Below, piece by piece: positions 1-12,005 of a stretch of DNA of 64,000 bases (position 1 is its first letter; each line of letters begins with the position of its first letter). Source of the stretch: Iris pallida (taxonomy: Eukaryota > Streptophyta > Magnoliopsida > Asparagales > Iridaceae); NCBI GenBank assembly GCA_029216955.1, contig JANAVB010004000.1, positions 3,174,829 to 3,238,828 of the forward strand, given 5' to 3'. Both the position numbers and the translations under genes were made by a program. Below the pieces are notes generated by a model that saw only the letters and a program-made list of their open reading frames with translations, ran no database searches and was not told the origin of the DNA.

Positions 1-890
1 GACACAACCCACTGACACTGGACCACTTGACATAATGCTCACTGAAACTCACACCTATATACACTATATTATCGTCCTAAACTCCCCACAAAACCGCAAT
101 ACACACACACTAGCCCGTCACAGACTGGTAGGGGGCCTATTGGCCTATGCAGGTCAATAGCCTGCTCAATGGCCAAATGGCCAAAGCCAAAACCTCTCAT
201 TGGCCTGTCCATAACAACTGCTGCATGCTGTTATTGCTAACGCCAATGCTGTTGCCACTGCTAATGCTAACATGACCAAGGCCAACATGTGGCCAATTGG
301 CCTTCTCTTACCCTAGTTTGTTCTGCACTCTTCAAGTGCAGGTCCAAACAAGACCTACCCTTCCCCTAGTCCCTGTCATAGGGGACAACTCCCCCTATAT
401 TTTGCCTGGCTATACATGGCTAATGGCCAAGTGGCCTAATGCCAAATGCCCCCACATGTACAATCCTGTCGACTGCTAGCAATGGGCTTAAATTCCCTTT
501 CAACACTTCCACATGCACTTACTAACCTAACACTACACTGATACATGACTGATACATTGGGGTAGCACATTTATGGACCACACTCGACATGTTCTAAGGG
601 ACTGCTCACCCTTAAGCTAATCACCTATGCTAACACCCGAATGCTAGCCATAAAATCTGCGTGACAGGAATTTGGATCCCCCTCTCACAAGCTCTCGATC
701 ACATGGTATCCTTCTAACACATTGGCCACATCCATGTGCATAACACACATAATAACTCTCACTGTCACTAACACACATACCACTATGACACTCACTATGG
801 TTTACACTGATACTCATTACTATTACTCACTGACTCACTCACTTCACGTATGCCATATACTGATACAAGGGTAGCCCCCATACTCAGGTT
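1..890. other. Uncharacterised repeat-like DNA, left flank
   Basis: I recognise no gene here. The stretch is rich in TGGCC/GGCCA words (about 120-440) and in ACTCAC/CACTA-type simple words (about 480-830). Open frames are short and have no family motif. It continues on the far side of the inserted LTR element at 8804-9349, where the same word usage returns, so both parts were probably one unit before insertion. It may be an LTR or internal part of an unidentified retroelement, but no terminus is visible in the window. Confidence 0.5.
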
Positions 891-895
891 AGGGA

Positions 896-3081
896 TGTAA
901 TGCCCTGCTCCGTATGGTACATTACGATGAGTCATTGATTCGAAGAGTTGCGTTGACCCATGAGGTATCGATGCGAATCGATGCAAGAGTTACGTTGGAC
1001 AAAGGTAAGCTTTGAGTCGTTTGGAATCTATGAATCGAATCGATGCAAAAGATAAGTTCCGTTGAGCAAGGGATGATTTTAGTTGATCTGGTGTGCAGGC
1101 TATGCTTTTACGCTGGACGATAAGAGGTCGGCATTTTGCCTTATGCAATAAAGTGTCCGCGAAACCAAATCGTGACCTTACAACAGATTATGGCATGGGT
1201 GCGATAGGCCAAATCAACCGAGTAGTTCAAAAGAATGGCTAAGTTTGGGAGTTAGCTATGCGACCGAGTTATGGAAGCGAGACGCTTCAACTCAGCAAAA
1301 CGGTAAGGCGTATCGACTTAAGGTGGGCGGGTTCTTGACTCTCTCTCCCTATTTCTGACTCTCTCTCCCTATTCCTTCACGTCTAATAAAATATGTTATT
1401 GTATGCGTAAGATGTTATCGAGTTAGCGAGCATGGCTCGGCGACGAAAGGTCTAAGTATATGTTGAACATTAAGGTAGAACATTGAACAATCGAACAATT
1501 GAAGCGACGTACATCAAGTATACGAGTCGCGGTAGGGAGGTGATGCTAGAACATTGAAAGACAATATGAGATGTGCATCATGTGCACGGCTCCGAGAACA
1601 TTGAACACTAGGCGTAGAACATTGATTACGACGCTGAGCGTGCCCTCGGGCACTTATATTATAAAAAGACTAAGTAATACGGATTTATGCTATGAGAATA
1701 ACTTACGAATGGTACGCATTGAATATGAGTACGAGACGACTCAGCCGTTGGGCATCATGTATCAATATGTATGTTGGGGCATAACGCCGACGGAGCTCCC
1801 CATATGGATGGTGGATTATGTTTATGAGACGCGAATATGTTTATAGAACGGGAAATCGTTTATGGAATGAGACTATGTTTATACAACGGAGGATTTGGTT
1901 GGATTGTTATGTGTGTTTACTATGGCACGTATTGCATGGTCAATGGACTCGGATGGCCCGTGCACGGGTGCGGCTTCCCTCGGACGGTTACGACCGGGGC
2001 ACCGGGATCGTTCGGCCTAGAAGGAAATTATGTGTGGTATTTATGGTGCACATCATTCGGACGGATTGCGACCGTCCAGTGCTGTGATAAGCTATAATAT
2101 CCGCAAGTTTGGGATCCTTCGGATATTGGGCTAGCAACCCATATCAAAGCGATCGTAGGCTTATACATATGAGATGCCAAGTCCATTATGGTACGAAACA
2201 CCGTAACCTTCATATAGTTAGGGCCGGTGGGCTGAGATGAGAGTTGGGTGTAGGCGCAGGGCCTGTGACCCTTATGCATGGTCGAAGTTTATGGTTGGTT
2301 GTTGCGTAAATGATATGATTGCGTATGCTAAGTTCTAACCAGTACAGGCTAAGGAAAATGGGACGGAGACGAGCACGAACACTATGATTATGTTCAGATT
2401 ATGTCTAACTGTATCTACTGCAGGAATACAAGCTTGGTCACATTTACATTAAGTGTTATATATTGAATATTGCCATGAAACTGATCCTAAGGCTAAATAG
2501 AAAGATCACCAAATTAAGATGTATGCTCACTAAGTTGATTTAAGTGCTTGGTTTGGGTGCAAGCGGGTCTCGATCAGTGCAAAGCGAGGACGAAAGTACT
2601 AATCCCCTACTAGTTTATGTGCAGGCTCAGGTTATGATCGGCTCGGGGCGGAGCTTGTCTTGGACGTGCCGAGGCATGGAGTTCTTGGCGTTCAAGAGGA
2701 GCTACCACATATGCATTCGGACTTGCGACATGGAGATGTTCGGCCGAAGACTACTTGGTGGCTATAAAGAGGCATAATGTATGGAACAATGTAATCCTTT
2801 GTGAGCTAGAGAGATCATGAGCGTTGTAGCCAATTGGCATTTATGTTGGGCTATTCAGAGCCTTTGTAATCTTCAGTTCAAAATCAATAAAAGAGATTCT
2901 TATGTTTTACTTTGTTTCCTTCCGCTGCTTACGTTATCGATTTGAGATAGTTCTATGTGAATCTGTTATCTTGCCTTGCACGAGCGCAACTCCAGGCTCG
3001 TGCGGCATCACGCCCCAGCGAGGACGATGATTCGGGTAAAATCTAGCGAGGACGAGCGATTTTCCGGATCGAGGCATGACA
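896..3081 (+). repeat. 5' LTR of the left gypsy-like element
   Basis: This 2186-bp LTR is very similar to 6631-8798. It begins TGTAATGCCC and ends GCATGACA. It carries a tandem duplication of about 18-20 bp (CTCTCTCCCTATT repeated near 1340-1375) absent from the other LTR, which accounts for the length difference. Polyadenylation-like AATAAAAGAG lies near 2886. Near the 3' end a perfect 8-bp inverted repeat GCACGAGC/GCTCGTGC (2978-3003, 10-nt loop) precedes the primer binding site by about 80 nt. The open frames at 1571-2097 are LTR sequence, not genes. Confidence 0.88.
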
Positions 3082-3084
3082 AGT

Positions 3085-3096
3085 TGGTATCAGAGC
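3085..3096 (+). other. Primer binding site, initiator-Met tRNA type
   Basis: TGGTATCAGAGC begins 3 nt after the LTR1 end at 3081. This is the standard plant LTR-element site complementary to the 3' end of the initiator methionine tRNA. It fixes the + orientation of the element and the LTR1/internal boundary. Confidence 0.9.
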
Positions 3097-3313
3097 GTTT
3101 CCATCCTTTGGACCGTGCGTGAATCTCTTTGACCCTCAGTTGCTTCGCTATCGAAATCAGTTGACTCTAAGTTGTTTTCGCAACCGCATGGCTCATGGAT
3201 CTGCTCGACGCTACATTGGATGTTCCATACAATAAGTCCATATTAAGTGCGTACGTCTGCCACAAGTATGTCGTGACTATCGTGCTATCTCCGGGTGCCA
3301 TCGGAGAATGTTG

Positions 3314-3605
3314 GTTGCACGAAGTGCAACGGGTTATGAGTTTATGGTTTTCCGAAGTGCAAGAAAGTTGTGAGTCGTTGATTGTACGAAGTGCAACGAA
3401 TATGGTGATGTTGGTTGCACGAAGTGCTATGATATGCGTATTGTTGATCGCACGAAGTACGAGAAGTTATGTGTTGTCGGTCGCACGAAGTGCGAGAAGA
3501 TATGTGTTGTTTGTTGCACGAAGTACAACGGGTCGATATGTGAGGCGATGCATGTTATGTTGCTATGAGAACGGTTATGTGTTGTTGGTTGCACGGAGTG
3601 CAGCA
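3314..3605 (+). repeat. Tandem array of short palindromes, period about 32-34 bp
   Basis: About eight copies of a core GTTGCAC-GAA-GTGCAAC occur, with arms of up to 7 bp around GAA. Cores start near 3314, 3382, 3414, 3448, 3481, 3513 and 3589, with a half copy near 3350. Spacing is mostly 30-34 bp. Some copies change both arms together (TTGCAC/GTGCAA versus TCGCAC/GTGCGA at 3481-3495). The array lies in an open frame (3195-3653) where it reads as repeated VARSA-like peptides. That frame matches no protein family I know and may be open by chance because units near 33 bp keep frame. Confidence 0.75.
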
Positions 3606-3653
3606 AGTCGTGGATCGTTCGTTACATCAGTGCGACGAGTCGATATGGTATGA

Positions 3654-6630
3654 TGTGTATTGTATGGCTATACGGATGGATAGCGATATGCTACACGAGA
3701 TTGAGTAAAAGACCTCAAGTATCGAGAATGAGTTGTTACACGAGTTACAATGAGTAACGAGTCGAGTTGAGTAGGCGAACGTTTATGTTGACCGAATATC
3801 GCGTTGAGCTTTGAATAAGCGAATATTGCGTGTGTGATCGATATGATCGCTAAGGCCCGATGAAACTTGAACGAGTGTCGAACTTGAGCGAACGCTAGAG
3901 CTGGGATCAGAAGGATTCGCCATACGGGATAGTTGATTGAGGAATAGATATCGAACCTATGCGGAATGTGATGTCGAGTAATGACTTGATTTCGAGTGGT
4001 ATATGTAATACCAATTATGCGATCAGTGTGGCAAAGTATTGTATCGATAATGATAGGCTCGATCCTGAGTGGTATATGGAATACCACTTAGCGATAGCTA
4101 TGTTAAGCCATACGGTGACTTGCGATAGATTTCGTCAAGACGATTATGTTGTTACGATATGTTTGTCCTCAACGGACGAAGTAGTACCGAGACTTGAGTG
4201 GGAATGACTTGAGAGAAGTCGATGCAAGTATGACTTGAGAAAGTGAGTTGAACGATTATGTGCGAAGTCATATCCACGAAGGATACGTCGGACGAGGATT
4301 CATTAAGTGTAAGTCGAACGATAGGCTGAGCATAGCAAAGAAATATACGTTGAGGAAATGGTCGAACCGGTCGAATCTATGTTGAGTTAGTACGGAAGCT
4401 TGTTCGGAACGTATTGAGTAGGTACGGAGAAATCGTACGAACAGATTTGGGTTAGTACGAGGAGTCGGTAGCACGATTTGGAAGTACGAGTTAGGGATAT
4501 GAGAATGGATATGTGAATTTGAAATTGTGTCGCGATGATGTTAAGTAGTTACAACTGAATAGATCTTGATAAGTGCGAGACTTGATTCGTATTCGAGTTC
4601 GGATAATAGCAATGATTTCAATGAGTTTGAGCTTATGAGAAAGAAAGATGTTCAAGTTATGCATATCGACGATGGTATTGAGGCGTATCAAAGACGATAT
4701 GCAATAACTCGGGGATACTCTGATCGAATGAACGAAAATATGTTGAGCATTGTCGTTGGATGAATATGATGCAAGTTAAGTTATAGAAATTTGAATGATA
4801 ACGGTGGGAGTGCTTCAGAGAATTGTGAGTGGATGAATATTGCTTGGATGAAAACGAAAGTGTCTAGATTGCTTTGCGGATCACCACTATGTTGACATTT
4901 TTGTCTTGAGCGAGCACAATACCAGCCTCGCACATGCGTCACATCAAATTAGAATGATCATTCCGCGTGGGCGCTGGTATGGTTGATTCATCCAGCGGGG
5001 ATGATGAAACTTGCAAGGCGTGGCAAAATCAAATTTGACTTGTTATTTGATACGAAAGTTGTTCGAAGATGGTTTGATGAGTACGGAATGTGTCGAGCTA
5101 TGATCACGGATAGGTAAACTTAGGCTTGAGGCGAGTAGATGTCATATGACTTACAAGGATAATCGACGGTAATATATGAGTGATTCAAGTAGTAATGACG
5201 CACAAGAGCATGAGTCATTCGAGTAGCAACGGCGCATCAGTTGCGCGAGGATGGATAAATTATGGATTGGTATGTCGGATTGGGTAAAGTCCCATAGGAA
5301 TTGTCGAGAATTGATTTGGCTCTGCGATAGGATATAGCATGGTTCGTTGTAACTGTCCCTCATTGATGATCTTCAATTATCGAGCGTAGTTTTGGGACAG
5401 ATGACCCTAGAAGACTTGACCGCCAAATCAAGTGAATGTTGAAGTCCCATAGGATGACCCTAAAGAAGTCGCATAAGAAAATTTTGTCGAGGAGGAATGA
5501 TGTAGTGCATGTTGAGGATAAGTCTAAGCGAGTGAGTATCGTGTTTCGGAAGTTAGCGAGTAGCCTTCGACTAGATCGATATGGTTAGAAAGTTTATGAT
5601 CGATCGAATGGATACGCAGATAGACTTGGTTGGTCGATAATCGAGTATATGTTGAGGAACGTGCCTGGTATAGTGATGCGGTAAGGCGATTGCGAGGATT
5701 CTGTAATGCGCAAGAGCGACGGATAATAGAATAACCCTAAGAGTTGTGTCGTAGATCGGTTCGAGTAACGATTAGGCTATGTCTATTGAGAGCACGATTT
5801 ATGTTATGGAACAAACTAGACGGGATTGAATCGAAGATTGAGTAAAGGATTCGTACTCGGTCAAGTATCGGAGATAGGTGTATCGTAAGAGACCTTGGGT
5901 CGAAAAGATTGTTGCCTTTGAGCATCGTAGGCTCAAGTGGACCTCTAGTGTCGGGAAAGAATAAGCATGATGTCTGGATAAGTTACCTAGCAGGGGTAGC
6001 CCCAGACACGATGCATAGGAAGTTCGAAAATATGGGTCATATTGGGATAGTTGTATGTGGGACTTAGTACGGATGGTAGGCAAATGAAATCGAGACATGT
6101 TGGACGTAGTCCATGTCGTTAAGGCCAAATGTTATGAATGATTGGATGAAAGACTTGAGTTATGTGAGAGATAGGCAAACGGTTGGGCGAATAGTGGTTG
6201 TAGAGAAGTGTTGTGATTGGATGCGCAATGACTTAATACAATGCGAGTGTTAGATGACCGGCGAGAAACTTACGAGATCGAAGTTATGGTTGAATTAAGT
6301 TATGTGCAAGATGTTGGAAGATGATCGCATGTTATGGGATGATGCATACGAAGAGTATTTTGAGAATAGGCGCTAAGATATGACTAAGTCGAGTACGGAC
6401 TGATGGATGCTTGAGGATTTAAGTCGAGATTGAAAGTTGTCCCGATATCCTACAATTGAGCTTGGCTGAAATACATATATTGGTGGGACGCCTAAAATAT
6501 GTGTATGATCTAAACTAAGTTGTATGATTCCAACGATAGTAGTACAAGATCGTGAAGCGATCTATGCGAGGCACTTGGATTAAGTGTTGGTTTCGGTTCA
6601 AGGACGAACCTGATTTTGAGTGGTATATTA
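3654..6630 (+). other. Non-coding internal region of the left gypsy-like element
   Basis: No reading frame here exceeds about 140 codons and none shows gag, protease, reverse transcriptase, RNase H or integrase motifs on either strand. The sequence has a distinctive CGA/TCGA-rich, purine-biased composition (many GAGT, CGAG and TATG words). The region ends with GGACGAACCTGATTTTGAGT just before the LTR at 6631. That is the position of the polypurine tract, but the tract is poor. Confidence 0.7.
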
Positions 6631-8798
6631 TGTAATGCCCCGCTCCGTATGGTGCATTACGATGAGTCGTTGACTCGAAGAGTTGCGTTGACCCATGAGG
6701 TATCGATGCGAATCGATGCAAGAGTTACGTTGGCCAAAGGTAAGCTTTGAGTCGTTTGGAATCTATGAATCGAATCGATGCAAAAGATAATCCCCATTGA
6801 GCATGGGCTGATTTTAGTTGATCTGGTGTGCAGACTATGCTTTTACGTTGGACGATAAGAGGTCGGCATTTTACCTTATGCAATGAAGTGTCCGCGAAAC
6901 CAAATCGTGGCCTTGCAACGGATTGTGGCATGGGCGCGATAGGCCAAATCAACCGAGTAGTTCAAAGGAATGGCTAAGTTCGGGAGTTAGCTATGCGACC
7001 GAGTTATGGAAGCGAGACGCTTCAACTCAGCAAAACGACAAGGCGTATCGACTTAAGGTGGGCGGGTTCTTAACTCTCTCACCCTATTCCTTCACGTCTA
7101 ATAAAATATGTCATTGTATGCGTAAGATGTTATCAAGTTAGCGAGCATGGCTCGACGATGAAAGGTCTAAGTATGTGTTGAATATTAAGGTAGAACATTG
7201 AACAATCGAACAATTGAAGCGACGTGGATCAAGTGTACGAGTCGCGGTAGGGCAGTGATGTTAGAACATTGAAAGACAATATGAGATGTGCATCATGTGT
7301 ACGGCTCCGAGAACATTGAATACTAGGCGTAGAACATTGATTACTGCGCTGAGCGTGCCCTCGGGCACTTATGTTACGAAAAGACTAAGTAATACGGATT
7401 TATGCTATAAGAATAACTTACGAATGGTACGTGTTGAATATGAGTACGAGACGACTCAGCCGTTGGGCATCGTGTATTAATATGGATGTGTTGGGGCATA
7501 ACGCCGACGGAGCTCCCCATATGGATGGTAGATTATGTTTATGAGACGTGAATATGTTTATGGCATGGAAAACCGTTTATGGAACGAGACTATGTTTATG
7601 CAACGGAGGATTTGGTTGGATTGTTATGTGTGTTTGCTATGGCACGTATTGCATGGTTAATGGACTCGGATGGCCCGTGCATGGGTGCGGCTTCCCTCGG
7701 ACGGTTACGACCGGGGCACCGGGACCGTTCGGCCTAGGAGGGAATTATGTGTGGTGTTTTTGGTACACATCATTCGGATGGATTGCGATCGTCCAGTGCT
7801 GTGATAAGCTATAATATCCGTAAGTTTGGAAACCTTCAGATATTGGGCTAGCAACCCGTATCGAAGCGATCATAGTCTTACACATATGAGATGCCAAGTC
7901 CATTACGGTACGAAACACCGTGACCTTCATATAGTTAGGGCCTGTAGGCTGAGATGAGAGTTGGGTGCAGGCGCAGGGCCTGCGACCCTTATGCATGGTC
8001 TAAGTTTATGGTTGGTTGTTGCGTGAATGATATGGTTGCGTATGCTAAGTTCTAACCAATGCAGGCTAAGGAAAATGGGACGGAGACGAGCACGAACACT
8101 ATGATTATGTTCAGATTATGTCTAACTGTATCTGCTGCAGGAACACGAGCTTGGTCACATTTACATTAAGTGTTATGCATTGAATATTGCCATGAAACTG
8201 ATCCTAAGGCTAAATAGAAAGATCACCAAATTAAGATGCATGCTCACTAAGTTGATTTAAGTTCTTGGTTTGGGTACGAGCGGGTCTCGATCAGTGGGAA
8301 GCGAGGACGAAAGTACTAATCCTCTACTAGTTTATGTGCAGGCTTAGGTTATGATCGGCTCGGGGCGAAGCTTGGCTTGGACGTGCCGAGGCATGGAGTT
8401 CTTGACGTTCAAGAGGAGCTACCGCATATGCATTCGGACTTGCGACATGGAGATGTTCGGCCGAAGACTACTTGGTGGCTATAAAGAGGCATAATGCATG
8501 GAATAATGTAATCCTTTGTGAGCTAGAGAGATTATGAGCGTTATAGCCAATTGGCATATATGTTGGGCTATTTAGAGCCTTTGTAATCTTCAGTTCAAAA
8601 TCAATAAAAGAGATTCTTATGTTTTACTTTGTTTCCTTCCGCTGCTTACGTTATCGATTTGAGATAGTTCTATGTGAATCTGTTATCTTGTCTTGCACGA
8701 GCGCAACTCCAGGCTCGTACGGCATCACGCCCCAGCGAGGACGATGATTCGGGTAAAATCTAGCGAGGACGAGCGATTTCCCGGATTGGGGCGTGATA
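6631..8798 (+). repeat. 3' LTR of the left gypsy-like element
   Basis: This 2168-bp copy of 896-3081 starts TGTAATGCCC and ends GCGTGATA, with terminal CA mutated to TA. It is followed directly by the target duplication AGGGA. The U5-side inverted repeat is kept with one arm change (GCTCGTAC). The two LTRs differ by scattered transitions and one 18-bp duplication, so the insertion is not very recent. Confidence 0.88.
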
Positions 8799-8803
8799 AG
8801 GGA

Positions 8804-9349
8804 TACACTTGGAAATCCATTCACTCACTGTCTGTGATAGTGCCCCCTTTCTTTCACTCCTAGACACTCATCTCACTTAGAGACACTAGCTAGGATACTT
8901 AGGGACACTCCACTAATTAACTGAAATGCACTAACAGTCCCCATAGGCACACTAACTAATTGTTCACTATTATTGACAATCACATAGGCTAAAAGCCTAT
9001 GGCCTAAGGCCAACATCAGTTGTCCCTCAAGTTCCTGCTCCCAAAGGCTATGGCCAAGGGATTTAAACACTGACCTATGGCCAAGATGAGCTCGAACAGT
9101 GGGTAAGTCCTCTAACAGTGAACATAGTTAGCCAATTGGCCTAAGGTCAAACAGGATTCCTATCTCACATGCCCTGCCATACATACTTTCAATCTCAACT
9201 ACACTACTGCTCATAGGTTTCACTAACCTCTCTACTTTACACTCACACTCTCTTACACTATACTCATTTGACACACAACTCTTGACACATGTGCACCACT
9301 ATCACATTAACAGTCCATACTCACTGTCACATGAATACACCATAGTCCC
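8804..9349. other. Continuation of the left-flank uncharacterised DNA
   Basis: This resumes the DNA split by the element at 896-8798. It holds the same ACTCACT and GGCC/TGGCC-rich words (for example near 8990-9060 and 9130-9150). I see no gene. It ends where the B-family LTR begins, TGTAGAAGC at 9350. Confidence 0.5.
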
Positions 9350-10274
9350 TGTAGAAGCGTAGAATTTTAGGCGCATCTATAGGCCAAAATTCATATGCGC
9401 TCAACCCAACCATGCGACCAACTCAAATGCGACAGAAAGCTCAAACAGATACTTGGAACAGCAAAGAAAAGTACAAGTTTAAAGATATTGAAAACAAGGC
9501 TTTTATTTCATATAAAAGTCTATTACATGTCTAAAGAAAGGCTTTACAAAGGAGAACTTCTATAAAAAGAAAGATCCTAAAGCTACAGCCAGGCACAGCA
9601 ACTGCCATATACCCCATGCCAGGCGTATCATCCGTCATGCGCATCATTCTGATGTCTCATCCAAGCGCATCACTCAACATATGCGCATCTCCGTGCATAG
9701 TCAGAGCGAATCATTCTCTCATCAACACCAATCAGCCCTTGTGTAGCAAGAGGAGGAGCTCTCCTAGCTCGACAAAGATCGCGATACGATGTCCTGATCT
9801 TCAGAAGCAATAGGCACACTCGACGACCTGCGGCTCTTCCAGCATAACAAAAAAAAGGGCATGACCTCCCCGATCTTTGGATGCAACAGGCACCTTCAGC
9901 CTGTGTCGGAACACGACGATCCTAATATTTGGATGCAATAGGCACCTTCACAGGGCCGATGGTAAACTCGGCACATCTTCGTCTTCGGAAGGAGTTCATC
10001 GTCAACTCGCCAAGGCAGGGGACCGATCGAGTTCGTCTCCATGAGGGGAAGAAAAGTGAAACGAAAAACAAAACTTCTCTTCATGCTGCTACTTATAGGC
10101 CAGGGTAAATCAAACCCATGCGCCAAGTGGCAACTTCTCCGAAGTCAGTACAATGGACTTGCATTTATGGTGATAAATCTGCCCCTTCGAATTCAACCAA
10201 GTCAAAACAGCCATTAACGCCTCGAAGAACTCAACAGACGGGCCAAAGAGGATGCGACATCGGGCTGATGCGCC
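9350..10274 (+). repeat. B-old 5' LTR, left half (split)
   Basis: The start TGTAGAAGCGTAGAATTT and the order of conserved blocks (TACTTGGAACAGCAAAG, CATATAAAAGTCTATTACAT) match the starts of the LTRs at 34359 and 56071. The match runs to GGGCTGATGCGCC at about 10274. The corresponding point in the 34359 LTR is about 35366. The missing right half resumes at 32237, so the 22 kb in between is an insertion inside this LTR. Open frames within (9616-9813, 9896-10126) are LTR sequence. The copy is more diverged than the other two B LTRs, which fits its being the oldest. Confidence 0.75.
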
Positions 10275-12005
10275 ATCAGTAGGGGTGTGAGTTTGTGGTT
10301 TAAAACCGAAAATCGAACTGAAATAAGCTTCGGTTCGGTTAATTTCAACCGATTCGGTTTACGGTTTACAGGTTAAAAGATTTCAGTTTATCGGTTCAGG
10401 TTGCAGATATAGACCCGAACCGAAAACCGAAATAGCAACTTACAGTTACTTTCTTACCCCTCCCTATTTATATACAACCAAACCCTAATTATCTCTCCTC
10501 TATTTTATTTACTGCCGCTCTAGAGAAAGAGGATACTTCTCTAACTCCCAAATCTCTCCGAGTCTCTCTCTCGTTCTCTCCGAGCTCTGAGCCAATCTCC
10601 AAATCTCCCTCTCAGCTTTCTCACTCTCAAGATCTAAACATAGATCTCATATAGCTGTTAGATCTGTAATCTAAACTTAGATCTATGAAGTCTCCACTCT
10701 CCAAGCAGATCTTGCAGCATAGGCTCGAGTTCGAGCAGTAGCACTCCATTCTCCAGGCTCCGGCATCGACTTTAACCCTAAGTAAGACTACTTTCTCTAA
10801 TTCTCTTGGTCTTTGAGTTTTTTCTTCTAATTTTTTTAAGAATTAAAATCACTGTCTTGAAAACTACTAGTTCTAGAGTAGGCCTTCAAAGCTATGAAGG
10901 AGAGGAGACGCAAGGTCTTGCTTTCATTATTCGATTCTTAAAGAGCACTGTATCGAAAATTAAGAGCACTGTCTCGAAGATTAAGACGCAAGGTCTTGGC
11001 TTTTCTCTGTACCGTCTTTTTTTTCTTCCGTCTTTTGGTTCTTGAAGAATATCATTGTGATTTATTTTCATTGACGTGCAGAGAAGTAGAAGAAGATGCT
11101 ACCAGTTTCGTTTATATAAATATCATTGTGATTTGTGATGTATTTCACTGACATGTAGAGAAAAGCCTAATTTATGGCATCTGGACTTACAAAATTGCTT
11201 GGATAGTGTGCACTGATGCTTATATTAGTGGGTGCACTATTTCTTGAATTATTACTCATGTCTTTGGCATCAGGGCTTAAAGAATTTCTTGGATAGATCG
11301 AAAAAGATGTTCTATTAAATATATAATTTATGATACATGCTTCTTTATAAATTTTTAAATCATGATCCTTAAAATGAGGGAATGGCCTGGAAGCTTCGTT
11401 GGCTTCTTTTGTGTTAAAAATTAGGGAGTGGCCTAGAAGCTTTGTTAGCTTCTTCTTTGTTTTCTTGGCTTAATGACAAATGAAGGAGGTGGCTTTGTTT
11501 TCATATTTGTAGCATATTGTTAGAAGGAGAAGCTCAGTATTTTTTCTACTGATTTTTCGAGCTTGGTAAGTAAACTATGAGTGTTACTGTAATTTACTGC
11601 TACCTTTTATTGTTGTTGCATAGGTTTAATCTGCAGCCACAATGGCGAGGCATAAACTGCACACAATGGCGAGGCATAAACTGTACACAATGGTGAGGCA
11701 TAAACTGCAGCCAATGGCGAGGCACAAACTGCAGCCATAGTGGCGAGGCAACCCTCAATTACTGTTGTTTGTTACTTTTTTATAATTGAAAAACAGTTAT
11801 TAATTGGGTTTTGGTAAATTGGCGATGATAGTAGGCTTGAGAATTTGCATGAGAACATATACCACAATGCTTCCTCATTTATGCATAAAAAGCTATCTGA
11901 GTCTTAGAAAATTTTCTTTTCTGGGTTGTTCAACACTTTGTGATCAAGTTCAGCTCTTAGCTCTGTGGCTATGTGAATAAAAATTCTGTTAGATTTTTTA
12001 GAGGC
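10275..12005 (+). mobile_element. Possible 5' part of a hAT-like DNA transposon
   Basis: The segment begins TAGGGGTGTGAGTTTGTGG (10280) followed by many CGGTT/ACCGAA words, a pattern common at the ends of plant hAT elements. A pyrimidine-rich leader (10495-10640) and a GTAAG-type donor near 10780 follow. A good 3' splice-site-like run (TTGTTGTTGCATAG) ends near 11623. This looks like a 5' leader with an intron. No transposase frame and no opposite terminal repeat are visible; the sequence is cut at the gag junction near 12005. The assignment to hAT is an inference from the terminus style only. It could be another mobile sequence or a captured gene leader. Confidence 0.35.
11642..11740 (+). 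repeat. 24-bp tandem repeat reading as an octapeptide repeat
   Basis: Four units of exactly 24 bp start at 11642, 11666, 11690 and 11714, each beginning with ATG, followed by TAG at 11738-11740 and a partial fifth unit. In frame they read MARHKLHT, MARHKLYT, MVRHKLQP, MARHKLQP, stop. The array begins about 18 nt after a splice-acceptor-like AG. It could be a short upstream frame or simple tandem duplication. No function is assigned. Confidence 0.65.

Larger units (their letters stand above)
896..8798 (+). mobile_element. Complete non-autonomous Ty3/gypsy-like LTR retrotransposon (Tekay-like termini)
   Basis: Two direct LTRs (896-3081 and 6631-8798) bound a 3.55-kb internal region. A 5-bp target duplication AGGGA flanks the unit at 891-895 and 8799-8803. 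The 5' end is TGTAATGCCC. The 3' end is TGACA in the first LTR and TGATA in the second, which lost the usual CA. The primer binding site after LTR1 matches the initiator-Met tRNA type. The motif before LTR2 (GGACGAAC followed by TTTTGAGTGG) resembles the end of chromovirus/Tekay internal regions, which is family knowledge. No gag, protease, reverse transcriptase or integrase motif is readable inside, so it must have moved with proteins supplied in trans. LTR and internal sizes approach those of LARD-type elements. Confidence 0.88.

Noticed and set aside
1571..2279. Open frames of 80-90 codons repeated at 7286-7996
   Set aside because: They lie in the two LTRs of the left element; duplication is due to LTR identity and no protein family is recognisable.
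3312..3640. CRISPR-like spacing of short repeats
   Set aside because: The units are contiguous degenerate minisatellite repeats in a plant retrotransposon leader, with no unique spacers and no cas genes.
4911..5030. Similarity of an internal stretch to the LTR end (GAGCGAGCACAATACCAGCCTCG)
   Set aside because: Only about 40 bp is vaguely alike and the hairpin arms are not kept. It is too weak to call a third LTR fragment.
10280..12005. Complete hAT transposon
   Set aside because: No transposase frame, no right terminal repeat and no 8-bp duplication are visible. Only a terminal-style left end remains.
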